A DNA stretch of 64,000 nucleotides from Kribbella voronezhensis (GTDB lineage Bacteria > Actinomycetota > Actinomycetes > Propionibacteriales > Kribbellaceae): NCBI RefSeq assembly GCF_004365175.1, contig NZ_SOCE01000001.1:421154-485153 (forward strand). Direction: 5' to 3'. Of this stretch, positions 8,362-17,905 are shown piece by piece (positions within the stretch are counted from its first letter, which is position 1; each line of letters opens with the position of its first letter). A program made the position numbers and the translations under genes. The notes under the pieces are model-generated. The model made no database searches, was not told the origin of the DNA, and worked only from the letters and a program-made list of their open reading frames with translations.

Positions 8362-10869
8362 TCACAGGCGGGTGGAGCGGTCCGGACTGGCGGACGGGCC
8401 CGGGTAGCCATCGGCCACGGCGGCGAGCGGAGCCGCGCGGCCTGCTGACCAGGCGGCCCGGAACGCGCGGCGATCGAGAGCCTGCTCGATGGCCTGTTTG
8501 GTGCCCTGCAGATCGGCTTTCTCGATCTCCGGCACAGGTGCCCCGATCACCTCGCGGATACCGTCGGCCGCGCCGAGGAGGAAGGCCGCGTACTCCGTCC
8601 GGTTCCGTTGCTGGGCGACCGTCGCGAGCTCTTCCAGCACACTCGCCGACCGCCACCTGTCGCCGAGATCGCGATGCTCGGCAAGGCTTTCGTCGAGGAA
8701 ATGCACGGCCCGTTCGGTCAGCCCGCGGCGCCGCTCGACGATGCCCAGTTGGTTCAGCGACCAGGCCACACCTTCGCGGTACCCGAGCCGCTGCGACAGC
8801 GCCAAACTCTCCTGCAGCAACTCTTCGGCCTCAGCCAGCTCACCGCCGTACTGCGCGATGGTGCCGAGGCTGATCAAGGACCATGCGAGCCCTTCGCCGT
8901 CGCCGAGCACGCGGAAGCTGTCCCTCGCCCGCTTGCAGCGCCGGGCCGCGATCTCCAGATCGCCGCGCAACCACGCGACGAACCCGAGCTGGTTGTGCGC
9001 CCACGACATCCCCGACCGGTCCCCGAGACTCTCGAACAGGTCGTAGCTCTGGCAGTGCAGGTTCTCCGCGGTCACGTAGTCGCCGCGCTCGCGGGCCACT
9101 CCCCCGAGTCGCTGCATGACCAGCGCAGTACCGGCTGTGTCGTCCAGCGCCTTGTACTGCGCGAGGGCCGACTCCAGTCGCGTGGTCGCCGCGTCGTACT
9201 CGCACTGCAGGAACGCCAGCATCCCCGCGCCAAGACAAGCCTTTGCCTTGTACGGCGCAAGCTCGGGGCCGCCTGCGTCGGCCAGCTTCAGCGCACGCTC
9301 GAGCCACTCGCCACCTTCGGCGTAGTGGCCGCGGAGATAGCAGAACAGCCACAATCCACCAGCGAGCCGGACGGCCTCGGTCATCGCCTCGGTGCGAAAT
9401 GCCCACGCCATCGCCGCCCGCAGGTTGTCCAGCTCACCGTCGAGTCGGTCGAGCCAGTCGCCCTGATTCGGCCCACGGAGATGGCTTTCGGCCTCTTCGG
9501 CCAGCGCGATGTAGAAGCCTGCGTGGTTCCGTGCGGTCTCCTCGTCGGTGCCGGCCACGGTCAGCTGTCCCGCCGCGAACTCCCGGATCACGGCGAGCAT
9601 GTCGTACCGCGCGATGCCCCGATCGCGCGACACCCGGATCAACGACTTGTCGACCAGCCGGCTGGTCAGGTCGAGTGCCGTGGCACGCTCCAGCGGCCCT
9701 GGCACGAGCCGGCCGGACAGCACTGCCGCGGCCGCGTTCAGACTCCACCCGCCCGCGAAGATCGACAGCCTCGCGAACAGGTCCCGCTCGGACGGTGTCA
9801 GCAGGGCGTGACTCCAGCCGATCGCTCCGAACAACGACTCCTGCCGCGAACCACCTGTGCTGGAACCCCCGCCGAGGATCGCGAAGGAGGAGTCCAGCTC
9901 GGCCGCGAGCTCCTCGACGGTCAGCACGTTCGTCCGGGCGGCGGCGAGCTCGATGGCGAGCGGAATCCCTTCGAGCCGGCTGACCACGCGGGCGACCTGA
10001 TCGAGCTGCCCGGTCGGCGGACAGCCCCGGGCAGTCGCCCGATCCACGAACAACCGGACCGCAGGCGAACTGGCCGAGTCCTCGTCGTCGGTGGGCAACG
10101 CCAGCGGCGGTACGACGTACACGCTCTCGCCGGGCACTCGCATCAACTCGCGGCTGGTGGCGAGCACCGTCAGATTCGGGCAGTACTCCAGCAGCGTCGA
10201 CACGACCCCGGTAGCGCCGGCAAGGACGTGCACGCAGTTGTCCAGCACCAGCAAGAGGCTGCGCCGACCGATCTGCTCCGCGATCTCCTCGGTGAGCCGC
10301 GCGCCGTCGAGCGGATGCAGCCCGATCGCGGTGGCGATCGCGGGTGTCACCGCGGCCGGTTCCAGCACGGGAGCCAGCGGGACCCAGCAGACGCCGTCCT
10401 CGAACCGATGCGCGACCTGCGAGGCCACGGCCAGCGCGAGCCGGGTTTTGCCCACGCCCGCAGGGCCGCTCAAGGTGAGCAGCCGGGTCGCGCGCTCGCT
10501 GATCAACCGGGCAGCCTCTTCGACCTCTTGCGAGCGGCCGATCAACTCGTTCGGAGCGACCGGCGGCAGCCGCAGTACAGAGCGGGTGGTGTCGGCGTCG
10601 CGGCGGGCGGCAGCGGTCAGCTGGGCGCGATCAGGCGCCCCCAGCCGCAGTGCGTCACCCAGCAACCGCAATGTGTGCGGCCTGGGCGCACGACGGCGTC
10701 CCCGCTCCAACGCCGCGATCGCGTCGACGCTGAGGCCGGCCAACTCCGCCAGCTTCTCCTGGGACAGTCCGGCGTCTCGCCGGTGCCGTCGGAGCAAGTC
10801 ACCGAAGCCAGTGCCCTGCGCGTCGTCCGAGCCGCGGCGAGACCCGTCTGATGGCAAAGGACGGCCCAC
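8362..10869 (-). CDS. Large XRE-HTH / NB-ARC ATPase / TPR regulator
   Basis: An 835-residue STAND-type regulator. Residues about 22-88 are an XRE helix-turn-helix (LLRRHRRDAGLSQEKLAELAG). An NB-ARC P-loop ATPase follows, with GPAGVGKTR at about 135-143 and the Walker-B-like stretch SLLLVLDNC. The rest of the ATPase is followed by a C-terminal array of tetratricopeptide repeats (ELAPYKAKACLGAGMLAF, NQLGFVAWLRGDLEIAARR, SLISLGTIAQYGGELAEAEE). Such proteins switch on transcription after ligand-driven ATP binding and oligomerisation, often for secondary metabolism. GTG start without a clear ribosome-binding site, so the exact start is uncertain. No obvious target is adjacent. Confidence 0.9.
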   Translation of the reverse strand: MGRPLPSDGSRRGSDDAQGTGFGDLLRRHRRDAGLSQEKLAELAGLSVDAIAALERGRRRAPRPHTLRLLGDALRLGAPDRAQLTAAARRDADTTRSVLRLPPVAPNELIGRSQEVEEAARLISERATRLLTLSGPAGVGKTRLALAVASQVAHRFEDGVCWVPLAPVLEPAAVTPAIATAIGLHPLDGARLTEEIAEQIGRRSLLLVLDNCVHVLAGATGVVSTLLEYCPNLTVLATSRELMRVPGESVYVVPPLALPTDDEDSASSPAVRLFVDRATARGCPPTGQLDQVARVVSRLEGIPLAIELAAARTNVLTVEELAAELDSSFAILGGGSSTGGSRQESLFGAIGWSHALLTPSERDLFARLSIFAGGWSLNAAAAVLSGRLVPGPLERATALDLTSRLVDKSLIRVSRDRGIARYDMLAVIREFAAGQLTVAGTDEETARNHAGFYIALAEEAESHLRGPNQGDWLDRLDGELDNLRAAMAWAFRTEAMTEAVRLAGGLWLFCYLRGHYAEGGEWLERALKLADAGGPELAPYKAKACLGAGMLAFLQCEYDAATTRLESALAQYKALDDTAGTALVMQRLGGVARERGDYVTAENLHCQSYDLFESLGDRSGMSWAHNQLGFVAWLRGDLEIAARRCKRARDSFRVLGDGEGLAWSLISLGTIAQYGGELAEAEELLQESLALSQRLGYREGVAWSLNQLGIVERRRGLTERAVHFLDESLAEHRDLGDRWRSASVLEELATVAQQRNRTEYAAFLLGAADGIREVIGAPVPEIEKADLQGTKQAIEQALDRRAFRAAWSAGRAAPLAAVADGYPGPSASPDRSTRL

Positions 10870-10987
10870 CCAGTCTCCGACCTGTCGACGTGGCGGTCGC
10901 CACGCTGATCCGAAGGTATCCCGTTCCCGACCGGGTTGTCAGGCTGAACCGGTCGTTCCCAGCCAACTCACAGCAAACTCTCCGGAA

Positions 10988-11428
10988 TCAGGCCCGGTCG
11001 TGGTGGGCGATCGCCGTCCGCATGGAGGACCGCGCCCGCTTACGGTCACCGGCCGCGTCGTACGCCGTGGAGAGCCGGAACCACACCCGCCAGTCCTCCG
11101 GCGCCGCCTCGGCCTCTTCCTTGTACTGCGTGAAGGCGGCGTCGGCCGCGGCCCGCTCGACCCGGCCCGACGGGCGCCGGGGCAGGTCGTCCACCGGCAA
11201 CTCGCCTGCTTCGGCCAGTTCGCGCGCGAGCGCCTCGGTCCGGCGGCCGAACTGGATCTCCCGCCAGACCAGATACAGGCCGAGCAGCGGGATCACCAGC
11301 ACAGCGATCCCCAGCCCGATCGCGACCGGGTCACCGGTGCCGATCAGCAACACGCCGCGCCAGCCGAGCAGTACGGCGTACGCGATGAACACGACCGCGA
11401 TCACCACCACGGCCCGCTTCGCTGTCAC
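10988..11428 (-). CDS. Two-helix membrane protein with C-terminal TPR-like region
   Basis: A 146-residue protein with two predicted transmembrane helices (about residues 5-27 and 34-55), then a charged helical region ending in one TPR-like pair (AFTQYKEEAEAAPEDWRVWF and YDAAGDRKRARSSMRTAIAH). GTG start after GAGG. It lies 19 bp downstream of dapB on the same strand and is probably co-transcribed. Small TPR membrane proteins of unknown function often sit next to dapB in actinobacteria, from memory. Confidence 0.8.
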   Translation of the reverse strand: MTAKRAVVVIAVVFIAYAVLLGWRGVLLIGTGDPVAIGLGIAVLVIPLLGLYLVWREIQFGRRTEALARELAEAGELPVDDLPRRPSGRVERAAADAAFTQYKEEAEAAPEDWRVWFRLSTAYDAAGDRKRARSSMRTAIAHHDRA

Positions 11429-11447
11429 GCGCGTCCTCTGGTCGTCA

Positions 11448-12650
<1,203 letters not shown>

Positions 12651-12662
12651 TCTCGCGCGCGC

Positions 12663-13286
12663 TTAGTTGATGAATTCGTTGACGCCGAGGGCGAAGTCCC
12701 AGTGGCCGACGCCGTTGCCGGCGAGGCCTACCGTGACCAGGCCCATTCCTTCGAGCCAGTGCGCCATCTTCAGGCTGCCGACGTCGAGCGGGCGTAGGCC
12801 GAGGCTTTCGATGAATGTCGCCACGGTCGTCTTCGCCTGGGCGTCGTCGCCGGCGAGGAAGACGTTGGGTCGGCCCTTCTCCAGGACGTTGCGGAAGATG
12901 GTGTTGAACGCCTTCACCACGCTGGTGCCGGCCGGGGCGACCTTGGCGACTTCCTGGGCGACCGAGGTCTCCTCGCTGTGGGCGAGTCCGTCGAACGTGG
13001 CGTTGAAGGGGTTGCTGATGTCGACGATCACCTTGCCTGCGAGGGCCTCTCCGTACTTCGCGACGACCGGAACGACACCGTCGTACAACAGGGCCGTGAT
13101 GACGATGTCCCCGACTGGGACCGCGCCCCACTCCCCTGTCGTCGCGCCGCCGCCCAGAGCGTTGGCCAGGTTATCGGCCTTGGACTGATCGCGTCCCATG
13201 ACCTCGACGGTGTTGCCGCCCGCTACCGCGAGCGTGCCGATGGTGCGGGCCATGTTCCCCGTACCGATGAGGGTGATGCTGCTCAT
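12663..13286 (-). CDS. NADPH-dependent F420 reductase-like (Rossmann) oxidoreductase
   Basis: A 207-residue protein with an N-terminal NADP-binding Rossmann fold (ITLIGTGNMARTIG, residues 4-17; MGRDQSKA at the ribose-phosphate position) and the short C-terminal helical part of the F420H2:NADP+ oxidoreductase/pyrroline-5-carboxylate-reductase-like family (VVKAFNTIFRNVL, DVGSLKMAHWLEGMGL). True F420-dependent function cannot be decided from sequence; many actinobacterial homologues bind only NADP. It lies 32 bp downstream of an SDR gene on the same strand, so the two are probably an operon controlled by the divergent TetR regulator. Confidence 0.8.
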   Translation of the reverse strand: MSSITLIGTGNMARTIGTLAVAGGNTVEVMGRDQSKADNLANALGGGATTGEWGAVPVGDIVITALLYDGVVPVVAKYGEALAGKVIVDISNPFNATFDGLAHSEETSVAQEVAKVAPAGTSVVKAFNTIFRNVLEKGRPNVFLAGDDAQAKTTVATFIESLGLRPLDVGSLKMAHWLEGMGLVTVGLAGNGVGHWDFALGVNEFIN

Positions 13287-13318
13287 GCGTGTGCTCTCTT
13301 CTTGTTCGAGGGAGTGGG

Positions 13319-14053
13319 TCAGATGGCCGTGGTACCGCCGTCGGCGACCAGTTCCAGGCCGTTGACGTAGCTGGAATCGTCGGAGGCGAGGAACAGGGCG
13401 ACGGTGGCGATTTCTTCGGGGCGGCCCATCTTTCCGCGCGGAATGAGGGACTCGAAGGCGGCCTTGGTTGCCTCGTCGAACAGTTCTTCCTGTTTGGCGG
13501 TGGCGACCTGGCCGGGGGTCAGAACGTTGACCCGGATGTTGCGGTCGCGCAGTTCGTTGAGCCAGACGCGAGCCCAGGCCTGCTGGACTGCCTTGCTTCC
13601 CGCGTAGAGGCTCCAGCCGGGGTAGGCGCCGAGGGAGGCGCTGGATCCGGTCATGAAGATCGAGCCGTTGTCGTTGATCAGCGGCAACGCCTTCTGCACG
13701 GTGAACAGGGTGCCGCGCACATTGAGCGAGAAGGCGCGGTCGAACTGTTCCTCGGTGATCTCGCCGAGGACGCCGGGTTCGCCCATCCCGGCGCTGGCCC
13801 ACAGTACGTCGATCGAGCCCATCTCCTGCTTGACGGTGTCGTACAAGCGGTCCAGATCGTCCAGATCGGCCGCGTCCCCCTGAACGGCGGTGACGTTGCG
13901 GCCGATCAGCTTCACGGCGTCGTCCAGGGCCTCCTGCCGCCGTGCCTGGATGAAGACATGTGCTCCTTCCTCGACGAACAGCTGGGCTCCGGCCAGTGCC
14001 ATGCCGGTGGATCCGCCGGTGATCACCGCGACCTTGCCATCGAGCTTTCCCAC
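13319..14053 (-). CDS. Short-chain dehydrogenase/reductase (SDR)
   Basis: A 244-residue classical SDR. It has a glycine-rich cofactor loop TGGSTGMALAGA (family TGxxxGxG, here with M-A in place of the usual I-G), an NAG-like motif altered to WASAGMGEPG, catalytic Ser in MTGSSASLG and YxxxK in YAGSKAVQQAW, and the C-terminal ADGG. It oxidises or reduces an alcohol/ketone with NAD(P)(H). I chose GTG (MGKLDGKVAVITGG) because an AACGGAG ribosome-binding site lies 5 nt upstream. It is first gene of a two-gene operon with the F420-reductase-like gene. Confidence 0.9.
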   Translation of the reverse strand: MGKLDGKVAVITGGSTGMALAGAQLFVEEGAHVFIQARRQEALDDAVKLIGRNVTAVQGDAADLDDLDRLYDTVKQEMGSIDVLWASAGMGEPGVLGEITEEQFDRAFSLNVRGTLFTVQKALPLINDNGSIFMTGSSASLGAYPGWSLYAGSKAVQQAWARVWLNELRDRNIRVNVLTPGQVATAKQEELFDEATKAAFESLIPRGKMGRPEEIATVALFLASDDSSYVNGLELVADGGTTAI

Positions 14054-14112
14054 GATCACTCCGTTGAGTTGAGGGGTATCCGGAACAGCTCGGTGCTTAT
14101 ATAAACCAAACT

Positions 14113-14160
14113 GTGTACTTAACGTATCCGGCCCTCGCTCGGAGTGCAAGCTAAGTACAC
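14113..14160. promoter_or_regulatory. TetR-type operator between SDR and TetR genes
   Basis: GTGTACTTA (14113-14121) and TAAGTACAC (14152-14160) are perfect 9-bp inverted repeats 30 bp apart in the divergent promoter region. They are AT-richer than their surroundings. The most likely binder is the adjacent TetR protein, looping or occupying two half-sites. This is inference. Confidence 0.6.
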
Positions 14161-14191
14161 CGATCAGTACCGCACGAGCTATGCTGGCGGT

Positions 14192-14788
14192 ATGACGGAG
14201 TTGGAGAAGGGCCCTCTGGGGCGGCGCCGCGGCAGGGGCGCACGCGAGCGCATCCTCAGCGCGTCACAGCAGTTGTTCCGCGAGCAGGGCATCAACCGCA
14301 CCGGCATGGACCAACTCTGCGCCGTGGCCCAGGTGTCGAAGCGCACGGCGTACCAGCATTTCCCGAGCAAGGACGAACTCGTGGCCGAATACCTGCGCCG
14401 ATTCGATCCCGAGGTCATGCCCGGCGTGTTCGATCGCACCGACCTCACGCCCCGCGAACGGCTCCTCGCCGCCTTCGACGTTCCCGCGTCCATGCCTCTG
14501 TGCCCCTATATCGGGGCGGCCGTCGAACTCCACGACCCCGAACATCCCGCATCGCAGTACGCACGCGACTACAAGACCGCCATCGCCGAGCGCCTCACCG
14601 AAACCGCCCGCGAAGCCGGCGCCACCAACCCCGAACAGCTCGGCGAACAACTGGCACTGCTCATCGACGGCGCCTCGACCCGCACCCGGGTCCTCAACAG
14701 CGAATCGTTCCCCACCGCCGCCGCCATCGCCGCCGTCCTCATCGACAACGCCATCCCCGCGTCATCTCATCCGCAGCCCCAACGATGA
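14192..14788 (+). CDS. TetR-family transcriptional regulator
   Basis: A 198-residue regulator with an N-terminal TetR HTH (RILSASQQLFREQGINRTGM, QVSKRTAYQHFPSKDELVAE) and a C-terminal domain with LLIDGASTRTRVLN near the end, common in regulators of SDR/quinone-stress genes. The ATG is preceded by TATGCT with 6 nt between, fitting leaderless translation. An in-frame ATG 48 nt upstream would overlap the operator. Divergent from the SDR/reductase operon, which it probably represses. Confidence 0.9.
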   Translation: MTELEKGPLGRRRGRGARERILSASQQLFREQGINRTGMDQLCAVAQVSKRTAYQHFPSKDELVAEYLRRFDPEVMPGVFDRTDLTPRERLLAAFDVPASMPLCPYIGAAVELHDPEHPASQYARDYKTAIAERLTETAREAGATNPEQLGEQLALLIDGASTRTRVLNSESFPTAAAIAAVLIDNAIPASSHPQPQR

Positions 14789-14822
14789 CGGCGGAAGTAC
14801 CAGACCAGATGTTCGTGGTGCG

Positions 14823-15275
14823 TCAGAGGGTTCGGTTGGCGTCTAGGTAGATGGTGGTGTTGGCTGCGCGAGCTTTGAGGGCGGCGGCAAGGCGAGCCCG
14901 GCCTCGTGCGGAGTGCTGACCGATCGCGTCGGACGGTTCCAGCCAGAACGCGGCGGTAATTTCGTCGTCCTGGAGAACCAGCGGCGTGGAGGCGTCGATC
15001 GGGTCGGTGTCGAAGACGTACAGGATGGTGTCGGCGTCGGTGATGCCTGGGCGGTAGTGCACCGCGAGAAGGCGGGTGACGGTCAGCTTGAGGCCGATCT
15101 CCTCGAACGTCTCTCGCTCTGCCGCGTCTGCGAGGCTCTGCCCCGCTTCCACCATCCCGCCTACCTGCACGAGCTCTTTCCGGTAGGGATTGGAGACGAG
15201 CAGCACCCGTCCGTCGAGGTCGGTGATCAGTACGCCGACCGCCGCACGATGCACCGGGGCCGCATGACGATTCAT
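14823..15275 (-). CDS. Nudix hydrolase
   Basis: A 150-residue Nudix protein. The Nudix box runs from GGMVEAGQSLADAAERE to TFEEIGL (about residues 40-63) and holds the metal-binding REUXEE core. Enzymes of this fold hydrolyse nucleoside diphosphates linked to another moiety. The substrate cannot be told from the box alone. It is a single gene diverging from the sugar-acid cluster, with the GntR operator in the shared intergenic region but closer to the other gene. Confidence 0.92.
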   Translation of the reverse strand: MNRHAAPVHRAAVGVLITDLDGRVLLVSNPYRKELVQVGGMVEAGQSLADAAERETFEEIGLKLTVTRLLAVHYRPGITDADTILYVFDTDPIDASTPLVLQDDEITAAFWLEPSDAIGQHSARGRARLAAALKARAANTTIYLDANRTL

Positions 15276-15357
15276 GCGGCCCCACAGTAGCCAGGCCGAG
15301 GGCCGCGGGTAGGCGCAAGGCGCGGCAATGGATCGCTGCACTGGACGTCGCTTCGGA

Positions 15358-15369
15358 CATACGTATGAT
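15358..15369. promoter_or_regulatory. GntR/FadR-type operator, copy 1
   Basis: CATACGTATGAT, containing the perfect 10-bp palindrome CATACGTATG, lies 43 bp before the start of the enolase-superfamily gene. An identical 12-mer overlaps the start codon of the GntR-family regulator at 17418-17429. Two identical copies in the same cluster strongly suggest the regulator's binding site. Confidence 0.7.
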
Positions 15370-15411
15370 GTTTGCGGCGATCGGGGTCGGGCTTGCGAAG
15401 GAGAACCGCGG

Positions 15412-16593
15412 ATGAAGGTCACTGGATACCGCAGCCTGAGCACCGTGCACGACTGGGGACGAGTCACCGGTGACGTCAACGGGGTGCAGAGCGGTGAGAC
15501 CACACCGGTGCCTGTCCTGATCCTGGAGACGGATGTCGGCATCGAGGGCGTCGGTCTCGGCTCCCATTTCGACATCGCGAGGGTGTTCCCCGCCATCGAC
15601 GGCGAGGATCCGCGATCGGTGGTGGCGCTGTACGACCGGATGCTCGACTGGGTGTTCAAGGCCGGTCATGCCGGCCCCGTGTTCGGCACGATCGGGGCCG
15701 TCGACATGGCTCTGTGGGACATCAAGGCCAAGGCGGCCGACGAGCCGCTGTGGCGGACCCTGGGGGCACGCGAACGCTTCGTTCCCGCCTACGCGTCAGG
15801 CCTTGAGTACGGCCTGACCGACGAGGAACTCGCCGGACTCTACGGACGGTTCGCGGATCGCGGGTTCAAGGCAGGCAAGCTCAAGGGCGGCCGCGATCTG
15901 GACCGGGATCTGCCCCGGCTGGAGATCATGCGAGAGGTGCTCAGCCGCAATTCCCGCCGGCCCGCGTTGATGTTCGACGCCAACGAGTCGTGGAACCAGG
16001 CGCAGGCAGCCCGCTATGTGGCTGCCATCGAGGAGCGCATGGACCTGACCTGGGTGGAGGAACCGCTGCGTCGATGGGACGCCGCCGGAATGGCCGTACT
16101 GCGAGGGAAGGTCCGCGCGGCCATCGCGAGCGGCGAGAATCTGACCGGGCTCGAGCAGTACCGCCCTCTGCTCGACGCCAAAGCCCTCGACATCGTGCAG
16201 GTGGGCAACGTCTGGGGCATCACGCACTTCCTTCGGGTCGCGGTGCTGGCGCATGGTCACGACCTGCCGGTGAGCCCGGTCGCCTACAACGCGAACCCGG
16301 TCGCGCACGCGGCCGCCGCCGTACCGAATCTGCTGACCTGCGAGCTGCAGGATCTTCATTTCCCCGTCGGTCTCGATGTGGACCAGCAGTTCGACGACGG
16401 GGGAATCATCCTGGGCGACCGGCCGGGCATCGGCATCCTGGTGAACGAGTCCCAGTTGTCCCCGGTCAACTCAGCGGCCGCGATCCCGGCGTCGACCGGA
16501 CCACACATCCGGCCCGAGCGCGCTGCTCTGCGGTTGGTGGCCGAGCCGGACGTGATCGACGATCCCGCCGTACCGCTGAGGCCGGTCTCGTGA
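15412..16593 (+). CDS. Mandelate racemase/muconate-lactonizing family dehydratase (enolase superfamily)
   Basis: A 393-residue enolase-superfamily enzyme that abstracts the alpha proton of a carboxylate held on Mg2+. Metal ligands are visible as D189 (with N191) in FDANESW, E216/E217 in WVEEPL and E242 in SGEN. The KxK base motif is K156-L-K158. AAGGAG lies 8 nt before the ATG. With a mutarotase and a LarA-type racemase in the same regulated cluster, a sugar-acid (aldonate) dehydratase is the most likely role, but the substrate is not readable from sequence. It is probably controlled by the GntR regulator through the upstream operator. Confidence 0.88.
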   Translation: MKVTGYRSLSTVHDWGRVTGDVNGVQSGETTPVPVLILETDVGIEGVGLGSHFDIARVFPAIDGEDPRSVVALYDRMLDWVFKAGHAGPVFGTIGAVDMALWDIKAKAADEPLWRTLGARERFVPAYASGLEYGLTDEELAGLYGRFADRGFKAGKLKGGRDLDRDLPRLEIMREVLSRNSRRPALMFDANESWNQAQAARYVAAIEERMDLTWVEEPLRRWDAAGMAVLRGKVRAAIASGENLTGLEQYRPLLDAKALDIVQVGNVWGITHFLRVAVLAHGHDLPVSPVAYNANPVAHAAAAVPNLLTCELQDLHFPVGLDVDQQFDDGGIILGDRPGIGILVNESQLSPVNSAAAIPASTGPHIRPERAALRLVAEPDVIDDPAVPLRPVS

Positions 16594-16637
16594 CGCGCGA
16601 GCCCGACCGCGCGGCCTTCGTACCGCGCCGCCGAGCC

Positions 16638-17420
16638 CTACTTCTTCTTGCGACCCCGCCCTTTGCCGCGGGGCCGGGGAGCGTGGTCGGACAGGCGGCG
16701 ACGCTCCCACGACCCGTGGATGTGGTCGTACATCGACTTCTCGGCGGCGACGGCGTCCTTGCGTGCGATAGCGTCGACGATCGCCTCGTGTTCCTTGAGG
16801 GTCAGCGCGACGGCGTCCGGCGGGTTGATGCCCTGATAGCGGCTGGACTCGACGGCTCGCCGGTAGATCTGCTTGGCGATGTTCTCCGCCAGCCGGTTGC
16901 CGGAGATCTCCATCAGCGCGTAATGGAAGATCACGTCCGCCTGCCGGAACGAGTCCGTTTCCGACTCGCTCTCGCGCATGGCCGTCAACGCGTTCTCCAG
17001 CCGTCGCAGTTCCTCCGCGCTGTGCGATCCGGCCACCGCGCCCGCCATCGCCGACTCGAGGCTCGCCCGGACGACCGTCAACTCGTCGAGCACGCCGAGG
17101 CTCTCGTCGTTGTCGATCAGGGCCGACAGCACCACCGGGTCCAGCATGTTCCAGTAGCCGGGCGCGCGGACCTGGGTACCCCGGCCCTGCGAGACGGTTA
17201 CGAGCCCCTTCTCCTCGAGCCGCTTCACCGACTCGCGCAACACCGTGCGACTCACGCCGAACTGCTCACTCAGCGGACCCTCCGGCGGCAGCAGGTCACC
17301 TTCCTGCAATCGCCCGGTGACGATGAGATCGACGAGCTCGGCAACGACTGCGACACCGAGCCGGCCGACCGGCAGACGCCGCGGAATCAGCCCTGCCGCG
17401 TCACCCCGGTCTTTCGCCAT
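16638..17420 (-). CDS. GntR-family regulator, FadR/FCD subgroup
   Basis: A 260-residue regulator. A winged helix-turn-helix covers about residues 20-90 (LLPPEGPLSEQFGVSRTVLR, EEKGLVTVSQGRGTQV). The all-helical FCD effector domain follows, with metal-binding-type residues in DVIFHYALMEISGN and KEHEAIVDAI. The C-terminus is basic (PRGKGRGRKKK). The ATG lies inside the operator palindrome, and a TAAGAT -10 element 6 nt upstream suggests a leaderless, autorepressed transcript. FCD regulators of sugar-acid genes usually bind the substrate or an intermediate. Confidence 0.93.
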   Translation of the reverse strand: MAKDRGDAAGLIPRRLPVGRLGVAVVAELVDLIVTGRLQEGDLLPPEGPLSEQFGVSRTVLRESVKRLEEKGLVTVSQGRGTQVRAPGYWNMLDPVVLSALIDNDESLGVLDELTVVRASLESAMAGAVAGSHSAEELRRLENALTAMRESESETDSFRQADVIFHYALMEISGNRLAENIAKQIYRRAVESSRYQGINPPDAVALTLKEHEAIVDAIARKDAVAAEKSMYDHIHGSWERRRLSDHAPRPRGKGRGRKKK

Positions 17421-17429
17421 ACGTATGAT
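17418..17429. promoter_or_regulatory. GntR/FadR-type operator, copy 2, over the regulator's own start
   Basis: CATACGTATGAT, identical to 15358-15369, overlaps the regulator's start codon and the region between it and its -10 element (TAAGAT on the minus strand, 17427-17432). Bound repressor would block RNA polymerase, so autoregulation is likely. Confidence 0.7.
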
Positions 17430-17560
17430 CTTATCGCCGGCCGGCGGCCCGACCGCCGCCTTGTCGCCCGCACACGCCATCGACTCAAGGACCTCGTGGC
17501 CGTCGCAGAGACCTGGCCGAGGACCGCTCTACTCGACAGACTCGACAGAGGGGCAGGCTC

Positions 17561-17905
17561 ATGATCGTTGCACTGCATTCCGTTCTGCACGAAGGCGCGG
17601 AGGAGCAGTACGACCGCGACCATCAGCGCATCCCGGCCGACCTGGAGGCGAGTTTCGCTCGTCTCGGCATCCACGAGTGGTCGATCTGGCGAAGTGGGCG
17701 CAACTTGTTCCATTTGGTCGACTGCGATGACTGGCTCGGTGCGACCAAGGCTCTCGAAGACGACCCCGCGAACTTGGCCTGGCAGGCACACATCGGACGG
17801 CACGTGGCCTACTTCGTCGGGGAAGAAGGCGGTGCGGCCGGGCAAGTGTTGCCACACGTCTACAGCCTGCGCGCCCAGAGGTCGGCTGACGGGGCGGCGG
17901 ATTGA
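17561..17905 (+). CDS. L-rhamnose mutarotase family protein
   Basis: A 114-residue dimeric-barrel protein of the RhaM family (pfam L-rhamnose mutarotase): YDRDHQRIPADLEASFARLG, then HEWSIWRSGRNLFHLVDCDD and WQAHIGRHVAYF. RhaM interconverts alpha and beta anomers of a sugar, and paralogues with other sugars occur. GAGGGG precedes the ATG. The stop codon overlaps the TTG start of the larA-like gene (TTGA), so the two are translationally coupled. Substrate is uncertain because no rhamnose isomerase/kinase/aldolase lies nearby. Confidence 0.85.
   Translation: MIVALHSVLHEGAEEQYDRDHQRIPADLEASFARLGIHEWSIWRSGRNLFHLVDCDDWLGATKALEDDPANLAWQAHIGRHVAYFVGEEGGAAGQVLPHVYSLRAQRSADGAAD

Noticed and set aside
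8012..8407. 131-codon plus-strand open frame in the 7.9-8.4 kb gap
   Set aside because: Arg-rich, no motif, runs into the convergent regulator gene, no ribosome-binding site.
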